Below, piece by piece: positions 1 to 10,858 of a DNA stretch of 64,000 bases. The translations under genes were made by a program, and so were the position numbers. Under the pieces are notes generated by a model. The model did no database searches. It had not been told where the DNA came from and saw only the letters and a list, made by a program, of their open reading frames with translations. Source of the stretch: Zasmidium citrigriseum (taxonomy: Eukaryota > Ascomycota > Dothideomycetes > Mycosphaerellales > Mycosphaerellaceae); assembly GCA_002786025.1 (NCBI GenBank), contig NHNW01000045.1, positions 292,062-356,061 on the forward strand. The letters run 5' to 3'. The stretch's first letter is position 1. Each line of letters begins with the position of its first letter.

Positions 1-875
1 GCCCGATGCTTGCGAAATGTGTGTCAAAAGTACTACTACAATCTGAATATTACTCACCTCTCCGCCTTCCACAGCATCATATCAGTGAAAAGGGCGTTGC
101 TATCGTTGTCGCCGTTGCCAATCGTGGCATTGATAGGCGGCCACGTGGAGATCCTGGTCGACGACGAGATTGACGAGATTCAGCCACTGCAACTCTGTCC
201 TCTTCCCACCTCTTCATCACGGGCAAAACCAGCGACGACGTGCTACTTCAAGCAGTATCACCTTCCATCAGGAAAGCATGGCGAAGGTGTAGCGACTGGT
301 CATAGACGAATCCTCACGGAACGACTCCCGATGACTGACCACCACCCGAAGAGCTGTCGACATGTGATGACACTCGAGTACCTGCGTACCGGCTGACGTC
401 TCAAGGCCGTAACCTCATCGCCTCAGGCCATCGACCTTCCATCTCTGGTCTGCAGCTGCCACTCTGAAACCGCCATTTTCATCCACACAGCCCAATGGTT
501 CTCCTTTGTGCCTCCGCGGTCGCTTGGCAGATCGACAGACAAGAAGCTTTGTGCCCTGCCCCGCCCAGTCAAACACCACCAGCGCTCGCAAGGAGTGCGT
601 CAGCTGGAGTGCTGCATTTCGTATTTTGTCTTTCTTTCATATATATTTCTGGCTGTTTCTGCTTAAAATTCCGCCGCATTGAGTAGCGACAGCGAGAAAG
701 GGATTTCAAGACTGAGACGGCATCGTATCACGAGACGTCGAAGCTCGCGTCACTATTGAGAGGAGCCGATTTGCAGTGAAGATCGAAGGCCAGCCACTGA
801 AGCATTTAAAGAAGCATCCAGCCTCAACTTTCGGAATCAAACATATCCAAGACTCTGACGACCTCAACAACCAAA
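1..875. other. No gene recognised; upstream region
   Basis: I see no supportable gene. A short open frame from 10 to 396 on the plus strand has no signal peptide, domain or sensible composition. The last ~200 bases are the likely promoter and 5' leader of the GPI protein that starts at 876. Confidence 0.5.
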
Positions 876-1547
876 ATGACTCGACAACTTCTCGCCACCA
901 CACTGGCCTTGGCTACTCTCGCCCACGCACAAACTACAGTCGTGGTCGACGAGAGCAGCACTCAGACCGATCCCATCGAAGTCACTTCACGACCAACCGA
1001 CGACGTACCCAACATGAGCGAGCCTATAGAAGTCTCAACGACAGTCATCGATGACAGCACTATTCCCGTCGTCATCAGCGCCCCATTGACAACGATCCCC
1101 ATCTCCAGCGTCAGCAACCACATCAATGGCAACAACACCTACACCGGAACGGTGCCTACATCGACTGGGGCGGACAGCTGTGTCACTGTCACGATGCAAG
1201 GCGAGCCGATGTTCACCATTCAGACGGATACCATCCTCAACACGCCATGCACGTATACGGTCTATGGAGGCGCTTCGAGTGGATCTGCGGACATATCCTC
1301 AGACGTCTTGACCACCACTTCGACTCCTGGTACTAGCAGTGGCGAGACGACGATTGTCACTGGAACGGCCTCGACTTCTCCTTCCACGATGTCTCCTTCG
1401 ACGACTGCTCCACCGGACTCTTCTGAGAGCACGGCATCTGAGAGCTCTGCCCCAGCCACCCAATCTGACGGCGCCGCGAACCGCGTGGGCATGGGTGCCG
1501 AGGGCTTGGGTCTTGTTGCATTCATCGGAGCTTTGGGACTGTTGTAA
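876..1547 (+). CDS. Secreted Ser/Thr-rich GPI-anchored protein
   Basis: A 223-residue intronless protein. Residues 1-19 are a clean signal peptide ending AHAQ. The mature part is about half Ser, Thr, Pro and Ala, with a Ser/Thr-rich stalk at ~145-200 that would be heavily O-mannosylated. Only two Cys residues (in SCVTV and PCTYT) sit in the central ~100-130 segment and could form one disulfide. The C-terminus is a short hydrophobic tail after a small-residue stretch, as in fungal GPI attachment signals. No enzyme domain is visible. Location at the plasma membrane or cell wall is inferred. The antisense strand is also open (1262-1678), but this is a codon-bias shadow. The start is the first ATG, directly followed by the signal peptide. 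Confidence 0.85.
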   Translation: MTRQLLATTLALATLAHAQTTVVVDESSTQTDPIEVTSRPTDDVPNMSEPIEVSTTVIDDSTIPVVISAPLTTIPISSVSNHINGNNTYTGTVPTSTGADSCVTVTMQGEPMFTIQTDTILNTPCTYTVYGGASSGSADISSDVLTTTSTPGTSSGETTIVTGTASTSPSTMSPSTTAPPDSSESTASESSAPATQSDGAANRVGMGAEGLGLVAFIGALGLL

Positions 1548-1787
1548 GGGAAGAGTTCCCTACATGAAAGCCTCCAGAAGGCCACCAGTGGTCCAAGACA
1601 TCGTGAAGAAAATGATCCTACACGGCATTCGAACCAACCAGACAGCGAAATAATGTAATCAAAATGAAGGTCACACAATGAAGGTCATAAGGTCATTCCC
1701 AATCCGTCCTATCCAATCTAGCTTCTTCCCATCATGTATCCCCTCATAACTCATAAACCATCACCCATCCCCAAGCCCCCAAATCAT

Positions 1788-2290
1788 CTAGCAGAAATAC
1801 CCATAGCAAGCATCAGTCCTCCCACCACCCGCGCTCAAATCCAACAATCCCAAAACATTCAAATCAAACCCCCCTCCAGCGCGGGAGTATCGAGCTGATG
1901 GATAACCCCACTGCCGCGCCGCACGCAATTGTGCCAGGGCTTGTGCTTGACGGAGGGCTTGGATTTGGTTGGCTTGTTCCGCGCGGGCTTCGAGGGAGCG
2001 GCGGGCGATGTCCTAGGGGATGAATCAGTATTAAGGACGACTTGGGAAGCGTGGAAGGGGATGTACCATTGAGTCCTCATCAAAACTAAGAGCCTGGGCT
2101 TGTTCCGCACGGGCTTCGATTTCGAGGGAGCGGCGGGCGAAGGCCTGGCACGATGTGTTAGTTGCGCGGATGCGGTTATAAAGTGATGGAGACGAACCAA
2201 TGTGTCCTCGTTGATAGGCTGTGGAATTGGGCCTGCGGCTACGGAGGCGATGGTTGCCGCGAGGGTGGTGAGGAGAAGGGTGAATTGCAT
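1788..2290 (-). CDS. Small secreted protein with duplicated exon (3 exons)
   Basis: Spliced by hand: exons 2198-2290, 2067-2144 and 1788-2012, introns 53 and 54 nt with good GT/AG ends and a CAACTAACAC branch site in the first. The product is 131 residues: signal peptide of ~20 residues (MQFTLLLTTLAA...), a helical Arg/Glu/Ala-rich middle, and a Gly/Tyr-rich C-terminus ending in DACYGYFC. Exons 2 and 3 each begin with a near-identical unit (xxARRSLE...ARAEQA), also nearly identical in DNA, so an exon plus its flanking intron appears to have been duplicated. No known family is recognised. Size, secretion signal and lack of domain make it an effector-like candidate, which is inference. A longer unspliced frame (to 1859) reads through both introns and is not the product. 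Confidence 0.7.
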
Positions 2291-2946
2291 TTTGATTTTG
2301 ATCGATTGGGTTTGGTTAGGTTGGCTGGGTTGCTTGAGTGTTCTTGTTGTTGTCGCTGTGTTGTGGATTACTAGATGATACCTCTCCCAACGTCCTGACT
2401 GTTCCTCTTTATACCCATCCTCCATCACTCTGCTCACCGCAAACGGCTTCACCGGAACCTCAAACCCTAGCTTCTCTTACCACCGACGGCGTAGCCAAGA
2501 ACACGCGATTGCCCAAGATAGTCATTTCTCTTCTTCGATCTCACTCCGTGTACCCAAAAAGTGTTCGAGAGCAGTTCTTCCAAGAATCCACGGCCTCACA
2601 CGGCAACTCAAACCATCGGTCTAAGACGTCAGACGCACGTGGTGAAACACCAACAATAGCGACATACAAGCCAATAGCCTTCTTCCAGATCGAAGTCTAT
2701 GGTGGACGGAGCTCTTTCTGGTCTGTTGGTAGTTCTCGAACAGGAAGGAAGGTGGTCTGAGGTCGATATAAACTTCTGTCGAACCAGGAACCGGGATGTA
2801 TGGATATAGAAAAGCATCCATGCTGCTGACGTTCGGATGCTGGGTGGGAGCCAAAGATTTTCAGGAACGGGGCGGTACCGGTAGATCGATGGGAGATCAT
2901 GCAAGGCGTCTATGCAGTCGGGTTCGGATTTGTCGTCGATGTTGTT
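2291..2946. other. No gene seen
   Basis: Promoter of the small secreted protein on the left and 3' flank of the monooxygenase on the right. Short overlapping frames on both strands have no recognisable content. Confidence 0.5.
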
Positions 2947-4068
2947 TCAGGCTGCGGAGTGGTCCTGGTATTCATCCCACTCCTTCCCTTTCCAGAACTT
3001 CTTCCCGCCCTCAAACGAATGCAGAATCCGCTCTTTCGCCCGCGCACTCATCCTGCTTTCAAACTCCCCCAAACTCCCTCCCTCAGCAATCGTCTCCACA
3101 AGATCAACAGCATTCACCACAGCCGTCGAAGCCCCACTCCCACCCATGGGACTCATCACATGAGCCGCATCGCCCACAAGCGTAACCATGCCCGTTAGCG
3201 CTGACACCTCCAGTTCAATGTCAGGTCGACTCGACAGAACGGGAAGACAAGCTGTGGAGGAAGAAGGTGCTGACTTGAACACGAGCTGGAGGATTGGGTG
3301 CCAAGTTTCAGGTACTTTGGCGGCTGGATGCGGAGTGCAGATGCACCAGTAGATGTAATCCTCAAAGGATGGAAGACCTGCTTCGAACGCTACTTTTCGA
3401 GCCGAGGGAGTCCAGATCATCGGCTCGATGACGGCTTGGATGTTGGACCTGTGGTCTTGCACCATATACCACGACATCGCATCCTCGGACAATCGACTTC
3501 GTAATTCCTGAGTCAGTGGTGTACGACCCCATGTTATGTAGCGTTCGAGGTCGAGGAGTTTTCGGTCCGGTTCGAGTTGTCGACGGACTTTGCTGTGCAC
3601 GCCGTCCGCGCCGATGAGCAGATAGCCGGTTGCTGTGGTTCCGTCTGTGAAGTGTGCTAAGATGTGGCCTGCTTTGTGAGTCGTGAAGGAGGTTAAGTCT
3701 TTCCGATATTCGATCGAGTCTTCGATGCCGGGAGAGAGTAGAGATCGAAGCCATGCTCGATCAATTGGTCTAGACTCTTCGTGTTCGACAACGACAGGTG
3801 GATCGAAACGGAAGTCTTGAGCATCGACGTAGCGAGGCTTGTATCGATTGCTTTGAGCTGCTGTCTTGTCGAAGAGATCACGAAGTTCAGGAGATAGCAC
3901 ACTTTTGATTGCAGCTATTGCTTCTGTCGAGAGTCGAAATCGATGTCCTTGGGCTGTGACTGAATTCGGTCGCCGCTCGAACAGGCGGAAGGGTATCGAT
4001 CGGAGGCGAAGACCTTGGGCGATTGTTAGGCCTGCGATTCCAGCGCCGATTATTAGGATGGGTCGCAT
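2947..4068 (-). CDS. FAD-dependent monooxygenase (aromatic hydroxylase type)
   Basis: A 373-residue single-exon flavoprotein monooxygenase. The N-terminus MRPILIIGAGIAGLT is the GxGxxG dinucleotide-binding fold; the second FAD motif is LLIGADGVHSKVRR (~155-170), and the third is LVGDAAHVMSPMGGSGAS (~315-335), the GD motif that contacts the FAD ribityl chain. These three in order define the PHBH/salicylate hydroxylase-like class A family, which hydroxylates or epoxidises an organic substrate with NAD(P)H and oxygen. The frame is open 61 codons further upstream, but the chosen Met starts exactly one turn before the Rossmann strand. The protein is slightly short for the family. The substrate cannot be inferred. 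It lies tail-to-head with the SGNH esterase on the same strand, and no co-function is evident. Confidence 0.88.
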   Translation of the reverse strand: MRPILIIGAGIAGLTIAQGLRLRSIPFRLFERRPNSVTAQGHRFRLSTEAIAAIKSVLSPELRDLFDKTAAQSNRYKPRYVDAQDFRFDPPVVVEHEESRPIDRAWLRSLLSPGIEDSIEYRKDLTSFTTHKAGHILAHFTDGTTATGYLLIGADGVHSKVRRQLEPDRKLLDLERYITWGRTPLTQELRSRLSEDAMSWYMVQDHRSNIQAVIEPMIWTPSARKVAFEAGLPSFEDYIYWCICTPHPAAKVPETWHPILQLVFKSAPSSSTACLPVLSSRPDIELEVSALTGMVTLVGDAAHVMSPMGGSGASTAVVNAVDLVETIAEGGSLGEFESRMSARAKERILHSFEGGKKFWKGKEWDEYQDHSAA

Positions 4069-4372
4069 TGTCGATGTTGCCGTGAACACAAGCGCGGAGA
4101 TGTTGAGGCATGAAGATGGAAGAGCTGAAGTCGAAGTTCGATGGCATGTCAGCATCATCAGCTTCAAACTGGTCTGGTCTGTTTGGGAAGGATCGAGGGA
4201 CCCACCTTCTAAACAGCGACAAGTGAGTGCTAATCTACGCCGCAAGAACATGCAAAAACTTCACCACGGCACAGGTTGAGATGAGTATGGCGACAGTGCT
4301 TCTGATCAATCGTTCTGATGGATGTCGAAATGACCCACAGTCAATGCCCTTCCCACAAGAGACTGCACTCAT

Positions 4373-5359
4373 CTATTTCGGAGCTGTAATCCACCCCTTA
4401 TCACTCGCCTCCTGCAAGCCCTGAATCCAGAAGTTCGCCATCATATTGTATCCTATCACGACGAAGTCAGTGAGCCACTTCCCAATACCCTCCATCACGA
4501 ATTCACGACTCACCAGTGTCATTAGGATGCAACCCATCCGCCAAATCCACTCCATTCACCCCTATCCCACTCATATCCACCATACCAACCTTACTTCCCT
4601 TCCCACTCCTCTCACTCACAATCCCCGGAACAGCATCATTAAACACCGGAATCCTCTCCTTCGTTCCCGCATTCCCACTCTGAATAATCTTCGCCACAAT
4701 AACAGTCGTCTCCGGCACCGCAGCGAGCAACTCATCGATAAGATCCCCGAGACGTTCAGGCGCGGAATCGTAGGGCTGACGAGGCGGGTCGAGGTTCATG
4801 TCGTTGGTGCCGGCGTGTAGCAGGATGACGTTTGGGAGTTGGGAGAGGGTGGGTTTGGTGCCGTTGGCGATTTCGCTGATGGTCCAGCCGACGAAGCCGT
4901 CGTTGGCGTTGTTGGTCATGTTGCCGGAGTTTTGGGAGCCGATCTGAGGAAGGATGTGTTAGTGATGGATTATGGTTGTGTGGACGTGGATTGGGAGACG
5001 TACGTAGGTTACTTCACTTCCGCCCGCAGTCAAGTCGTTCAAGACATCTAGGCGGTAGCCATTACCGTCGCTGTTCCATGTGAGCAATATTATATGGCGA
5101 TTGGCATATTCGTCTTACGAGCTCTGAAAGCCCCAAGTAATAGAGTCGCCCAATGGCAGGATTCTCAGGGGAATGCCCGGGGCAATGGCGTTTCCGCTGC
5201 GTGTAAGTCTGCCATGATTGATGGCTCGACCAGACGCTTCTCCAGTGTCAGCGACGGTTCAATTCTCAATTGCTCATATGTAAGATTACCGGTGCTTAGA
5301 TGACAGATACCAAAGCAAAGAGCAAGACGCCAGATGTTGGCTGCGAAGAGATCGAGCAT
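4373..5359 (-). CDS. Secreted SGNH/GDSL hydrolase (5 exons)
   Basis: Assembled from five exons: about 5290-5359, 5119-5236, 5004-5070, 4514-4943 and 4373-4452, giving 254 residues. Block I reads ILPLGDSITWG with the nucleophile Ser; block III is LLHAGTNDMN (Asn of the oxyanion hole); block V is LADGLHPND with the catalytic Asp and His. The Gly block II lies in NANDGFVGWTISEI. These four blocks identify an SGNH-fold esterase or lipase, probably acting on acetylated sugars or esters outside the cell. The first exon encodes a hydrophobic segment that would serve as signal peptide, followed by a ~20-residue linker. The exon 1/2 junction (intron 5237-5289) is the least certain join because the acceptor is an AAG. 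The last intron (4453-4513) adds a 26-residue C-terminus ending KGWITAPK. Confidence 0.82.
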
Positions 5360-6374
5360 GGCCGCCGAGTGAAGCTCTTCCTGTCTGCTGAAAATGAATG
5401 GAGAGTGGAATATACTCTTACCATGGGCTGATCATCCAGCTCTCTTATACCTATGCCAATGGAATGCGGTGCCAGTCACAGTTCCGCTGGAGCAACGCTA
5501 TAGGCACCGAATCTGCCACAGTAGCATGCTACGCTGCAGGTTTCGACATCGAATACCGCATGGAGCCGCAGCGGTAGCAGAAATGTACAAACCGGTCGCC
5601 GAAGATGTCCATGATAGGATCTTGCTGCGGTCTCTTCATCCGCATGCCCGGTGTAATGGATGCCCACATGCCGATGATCCTTCAGAGCTCCAGGTGGACT
5701 GCATACTCGTGAGATTCCCGAAAGCTCTTGCAGTCTTGTGTAGTTCTTCTTCTTCGAGTCTAAGGGCGATACGCCTGAGTTGTCGGCCAGGTCAAGCAAA
5801 TGCCTGACCAACTTTCGAATGTCGACTGACAACTGAGGCCTTCAATAGCTGCAGATTGATGATCGAAGTTGAGCATTTTGCTGAAAGCTTGAACGATATC
5901 GCCATCTGCTGTGGCAAGTTGAAACGTCGATGAGACGTTCGCAAGAGGCCGCTCATTGCCTTTCGGTATCCTGCACTCGCAGGGTTGCAGTATGAAGCTG
6001 AAGTCGAACGCGACAACGCGAGTGGCCTCGGGATCCAGCCGACGTCATACATTCACTCACCAGCCGCACAAGCTTGGCTGACGTCGAATGCTCCAACTTT
6101 GGAACTCCAGAGGTCACACACACCATTCAGCCCTGCCAAGCATAGCAACCTCGTTCTTGGCCGTCGCATTAATGGAATGCCACTGCCACACGAAGGATGC
6201 GTGACCCAGTTGCTGTGCCCGCAAGCCTCAGGCATTCCGCGGGCTAAGAAGTAGTACAAAACTACAAATCCATCCTGCAGATGACCGTTAACTTTAGCTT
6301 TTGAGATATAATTTGACGGGACGCACCTGTCTGTTCGCCGTCCCGTGTAACAACAATTCGCAAAACTTCCAACA
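5360..6374. other. No gene seen (about 1 kb)
   Basis: Between divergent genes. Short open frames occur on both strands (for example 5394-5807 plus, 5476-5832 minus) but none has a start context, domain or composition I trust. It must contain the promoters of the SGNH hydrolase and of the GPI-type protein at 6375. Confidence 0.45.
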
Positions 6375-7076
6375 ATGGCATCCGCATTTCTGCTCTCCGG
6401 ACTTCTGCTTCTCGGCTCCGCGACAGCTCAGTCAACAACGAACAACGACACATACACATACCTGGACGTAACCTTCTCCACCCCAGGCGCGCGCGACTGC
6501 GGCCAAGGCACAACGGGCGAAGGCAACGCCGTAACATTCACCGTCACCAACCCATCGACCGGGACCATTCCGACTTGCTTCAACCTCAACTCGACCTTCA
6601 CACGACCCAACGTCACCTACTCAACCCAAGGCTATGCATGCCAATACGACCAGCCGTGCGGAGTGAACTACACCATCTCCGGTGCGGAGCACTTCAACAA
6701 CGCGGCCAACTACTCCCAGGTTTGGTACAAGCAGAACTCGTATCCGGTGCAGAGCACAGACGACGATGAGGATGAGGAGAATCGAGTCGGAAGGCTGAGG
6801 TTCATCACGTACCCTGGCCTAGACTGTTCGCAGATTGCTGGAGAGGACGGCGAGTTGGATGCGTATTACACCTGGAATTGCAATGAACAGGATGGCGTCT
6901 GCGGAACTGTGCCGTATGATGTGAGAAGTTTCTCGATTCTGTCGATTGATGAGGACGACCAGGGCGATGGGGACTGTGTGGTGGATGTTGAGTACAGCGC
7001 TGCGGTGAGGCCAGGTGTTGCCGGTAGTTGGATTGCTTTGGCCATGGCTTTCACATGTATTGCGTTTGTTGTGTAG
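6375..7076 (+). CDS. Secreted N-glycosylated GPI-type protein
   Basis: A 233-residue intronless protein with a signal peptide (residues 1-19, ending TATAQ), about eight Cys residues scattered between 42 and 205 (for example RDCGQGT, ACQYDQPCG, LDCSQ, WNCNEQDGVCG), several N-x-S/T sites, an acidic run DDDEDEE near 130 and a hydrophobic C-terminal tail of ~20 residues ending CIAFVV. The tail follows a small-residue region, so GPI anchoring is likely. The even number of Cys suggests a disulfide-linked extracellular fold, but no family is recognised. It starts at the first ATG, placed directly ahead of the hydrophobic segment. Confidence 0.8.
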   Translation: MASAFLLSGLLLLGSATAQSTTNNDTYTYLDVTFSTPGARDCGQGTTGEGNAVTFTVTNPSTGTIPTCFNLNSTFTRPNVTYSTQGYACQYDQPCGVNYTISGAEHFNNAANYSQVWYKQNSYPVQSTDDDEDEENRVGRLRFITYPGLDCSQIAGEDGELDAYYTWNCNEQDGVCGTVPYDVRSFSILSIDEDDQGDGDCVVDVEYSAAVRPGVAGSWIALAMAFTCIAFVV

Positions 7077-7445
7077 TCAGGACTGTACGATACCATGTTT
7101 CAATGTTCCATGAAAGAGACTCCATGATGTTCGCGAGTGGGTCGTTGATGGCTGTGCGGAAGATGGGGAATGTGCCAACACCTGCCTTGCACCACATTGA
7201 AGAGTCGCCTTCATACCCGTCAAGTCGACCTGATGATATTGCTGCCGCACGAATGTGAATGTCATGTGAAAGAAGAAGAGTTGGGTGAAGGAAAGAAACA
7301 GGGGCTTCCTTCCCAGCTGCAATCAAACACCCCACCTTCCCCGCCACCAAAATTCGCGAGACATCAACCAGGATGCAAAAGTAGCGCCGAAAAACTTAGA
7401 CGTCTCCGCAAGCACCACCATCAAGGTCAACATGCTCAGCCCATC

Positions 7446-9288
7446 ATGGAAGTAGAAAGGAAGAAGTCCGGCATTGCAGGAGCCGGCCGAGGCCTCTTCG
7501 CCAAAAAGGACTTCCAGCCTGGCGATGTTGTGCTCACGCTGGATCGTCCATAGTACGGACCTCACCATATTCTACACACAGCGAATTTACATGTACTGAC
7601 GATATGCAGTGTCGCCGAACTCGATATCGACCGCATGCAAGACACTTGCGCATGGTGTTTCCAGCGCGGTGCGGCAGACGACTATGAGCGAGCTCGACGA
7701 GCAGCTCTGGGCTTCTTCACCGGCGGCGGCGTCGAAGTGAAAGCCTGCACAGGCTGCAAGCGAGTTCGCTATTGCTCCAAGACCTGCCAGAGCAAAGCCT
7801 GGAAACGAGAGCACAAGCATGAATGCAAAGTGCTGTCGCCAGCAGAACGGCCTGATCTTCCCCATGGCGTGCGAGCAGTCATCAAACTACTTGGACGACT
7901 GAAGAGCGACCCCGAGGGCAAAGATGAACTTTTGCTCGACATCTTACAATCCACACCTGCTGGTGGTGACAGTAAAGCTCTCGAGCAGATCAAGAAAGAT
8001 AACCCGCAACGCTTCGAGGATTTCAGCATGCTGGCCTATGGAGCTTGGAAGTACTCTGGCGAGCCCAACATCGGAGATATGGACTCTGAGATGATTGCCA
8101 AAGCCTTCTTCTACAACGTAAGTCTGTAGTTCACTCTCCTGCCAGAAGCATTTGCTGACGGCTTCATGGTAGGTCATGTGCAATACGATCCAGCTGAGCA
8201 ACCCTCTTGACGACACGTCTCTCGGCATTGGCTTTGATCCGGTGCTGTGCAGCGCTAATCACTCTTGTGATCCGAATTCTGTTGTTATGTTCAATCAGCC
8301 AAAGCTTGTTTTGCGAGCGATCAAGCCGATCAAGAAGGGCGAGGAGATCTTCATGAAATATGTGGATGTGACCAACCCGGTGAGTCTTCGAATTCAGTCT
8401 TCTTTCATGGCGGTCCTCTCAGCAGACACAATTCTGCACATTTCCAGTACTAACTTTCCACTGCAGTTCAGCGTCCGTCAAGCAGAACTCAAGGACTCCT
8501 ACTTCTTCCGCTGCCAGTGCTCAAAGTGCAAGAAAGGTGCCACATTCCCAGAAGATAAGTTCTTGAAAGCTCCAGAGGAACTGCCGCGAGACTTCGTCGA
8601 GATCGCAGACGAATTACGGAAGCGGCACCAAAGCCAACTCCCAACGTTCTTCATCCCAGCCAACGACGAGCAATCACAACTCCGGATGGCCGCAATCCAA
8701 GCAGAAGTCTTCTCCGTCTCCGGCACCACCTTCGACGTCAACAAATCGAACGACACCGCCAGTCAAGAAGAAGTGATCGACGCCTTGAAGCTGTGCCTCA
8801 ACAGCGGCATGTGGAGCTACACCCGCCAACCAGTCCCTCACCTCCTCCGCCAACTCCTGATAATGTACCTCTCCCAAGGCCGCAACTACCAAGCCTGGCG
8901 AATCGGTGCTCTCCGGCACTTCCTCATCGCCCCAACTCTCTACCCAACACCCTTCTACCCCGACCGCGTGATCGATTGCTGGATGATGTCGACCGTCACG
9001 AACAGCCTCTGCAACCCGAACAACCCCTCCCACGCCGAAATCTTCGACGCCTGCATGAAATCCGGCTTCGACCTCCGCATCGTCTACTTCGGCTTCCTGA
9101 TCGAAACCCGCGAACAAGTCGAGCGCAGCTTCGGTCGCGAATCACCTTTCGGCCGCGTCGTTGAGAATGTCTACCAAAAGACGCTGAAGAATACGGATAT
9201 CAGCTTGTCGGAGATTAAGGAGAAAGTCAAAGAGACATGGCCCAAAGTCGAAGCCGTGGCGAAGAATGTCGATGTGCTGAAGTTGTAG
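7446..9288 (+). CDS. SET-MYND (SMYD-type) lysine methyltransferase-like protein
   Basis: Four exons (7446-7552, 7610-8117, 8173-8379, 8467-9288) encode 547 residues. The SET N-lobe begins GIAGAGRGLFAKKDF (~9-25). The MYND zinc finger is inserted next (CAWC... then CTGCKRVRYCSKTCQ and HKHEC, ~45-115). The SET core carries NHSCDPN (~245), LRAIKPIKKGEEI and MKYVD, which form the SAM and lysine channel; the cysteine-rich post-SET follows as FRCQCSKC. A helical C-terminal domain of ~270 residues completes the SMYD architecture. Expected activity is SAM-dependent lysine methylation of histone or non-histone proteins in nucleus or cytoplasm. All splice joins keep frame and two fall inside SET motifs. 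The frame is open upstream of 7446, but the chosen Met lies ten residues before the SET fold. Confidence 0.88.
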
Positions 9289-9333
9289 GTACCTCGTACC
9301 ATCCTTCATGGTCACAAAATCAACGTTTCTTTT

Positions 9334-9852
9334 TCAGAACGGCATCAAAGCAGCCGTACTAGGACACTCCTGCCTCCACCACCTCCACTCCACCCGTCCC
9401 AACTTATCCGTCTCTCTCCGCCACGAATAAATCGCAACCCTTTCCCTCTCCCCCGGTGTCTCCCCATCCTTGACCACAACCGTCTGCCACACCGTCGCAT
9501 ACGTCGGTTTCTCCCCCGGCTCTAGATGAACCGTCGTATCCACTATCTCGAACCTGTAATCTGGATACTGCTCGAAGCGTTCTTGGAAAAAGGCTATTGT
9601 TTCGGCGGCTGTCATGTCTGTTGTTTCGCCGGAGGGGTGTGTGTAGCGGTGCACGAAGTCGGGGGTTGCGTGCAGGTCCCATGGGGTGGAGATTGTGCGG
9701 TTGTTTAGGTGGTGGCAGAAGGAGATTGAGCGTTGTTTTAGGAGGTCGCCGAGTTTGGTTAGGGAGGTGTTGGGTGAGGTTATTGGGGCGAGGGGGCGCA
9801 TTTTGGGTGGGTTGTGGTGAGGTAGTGGGTCTTGTTGGTGCATGTCGAGCAT
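9334..9852 (-). CDS. NTF2/SnoaL-like protein
   Basis: A 172-residue single-exon protein on the strand opposite the SMYD gene, with stop codons only ~45 bases apart. Residues ~35-160 look like an NTF2-like (SnoaL-type) cone fold: an N-terminal helix with FCHHLNNR, a WDLHATPDFVHRYTHP segment, a helix TAAETIAFFQERFEQYPDYRF, then strands with TVWQTVVVKDG and a final RVAIYSWRRE...RVEWRWWRQE. The family includes polyketide cyclases and small-molecule isomerases, but also many proteins of unknown role, so function is open. No signal peptide is present. The start could be the second Met, MRPLAP, at residue 18. Confidence 0.65.
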   Translation of the reverse strand: MLDMHQQDPLPHHNPPKMRPLAPITSPNTSLTKLGDLLKQRSISFCHHLNNRTISTPWDLHATPDFVHRYTHPSGETTDMTAAETIAFFQERFEQYPDYRFEIVDTTVHLEPGEKPTYATVWQTVVVKDGETPGERERVAIYSWRRETDKLGRVEWRWWRQECPSTAALMPF

Positions 9853-10858
9853 GGTGTTGGCGTCTGCTGATGGGGATGGTAGTGAGGAATTGTTATCGAT
9901 CGCGAAAGCTTTAGTTACGAGATCAACGCCAATACTTCACGGCCTTCTTGAGCTTTGATGAGGTTACATTAACATGTTCACGAGAGAAAAGAGCATCAGC
10001 AAGTGAGGCTGATGATGTCGAGTTTCAGCAGGATTCCAAGGAAGCTTTCTTGACGATCATGATCAGGTAAGCATGAAAGTTGAAATCAGTGGGAAGAACT
10101 TAAAGTCTTTCAAGTCACATTCTGCCTAACGTAGGAAGTGAGTCGGTGAAGAGAGACGGCATTGTATTTTCTTTGTCGGGACATGGGGTCGACCTGAAGT
10201 TGGGCAGGTACGAATTTCTCGCTTTCATTGGTTAGCTTCAAGCGGACGCTAGCAAAATGTCAAAAACAAAGGACGTTTTTGTTCGCGATGGTCGCCATTC
10301 TTTGTTCCTGAACAACAACCTCGACCTTTTCAGCACGACAGAGCCATACTATCACGCCACGCCAAAGGCATGTACCGCACAGTCGCTCAAGAGAACTACT
10401 CTGTGGCCGGCCGGTCTGGCAGATGTTCCTGCCCATCATGGAGACGGTTTACTCCTTCCTTGCCGGCTACAGATTGGATCTCTTCAACTCCCAAAGGTCA
10501 CAGAACTCCGAGAGAACGCAGACCTGGGGCACGATCTGATCACAGAGATAGCACTTCAATACCCCAAAGACCATACCACGCAAGAAGATGATTGGTGGAT
10601 GTTCTCTACGCAACAATCCTCGAGACACCCAACCGCGGCTAAATGGGCGACGACTCCGCACGATTTATATGAGCTTCCACGTCCTCAACTGCACGCACGC
10701 TCAATGCTCAAAGGAAGCATCTCGCCTTCTAATACCGCGAGCGGCGGCCAAACGGCCATTCTGACTTTGGTAGGTCAATCAAGCATATAGAGCCCTTCAC
10801 TCCACATTCTTGGCTCCCTTCCACAGATAAGCCAAACGAACGCCCCAGGCTTGTCACG
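9853..10858. other. No convincing gene (about 1 kb)
   Basis: A 177-codon frame starts at an ATG at 10257 and ends at 10790, but it lacks a domain, and several other frames overlap it. I would treat it as chance or the remnant of an old gene. The last ~60 bases are the leader of the pectinesterase. Confidence 0.4.

Noticed and set aside
2947..5359. Monooxygenase and SGNH hydrolase as a two-gene pathway
   Set aside because: Same strand and adjacent, but no third enzyme or shared substrate clue.
10257..10790. 177-codon plus-strand open frame
   Set aside because: Starts with ATG but lacks any domain; three alternative frames overlap it.
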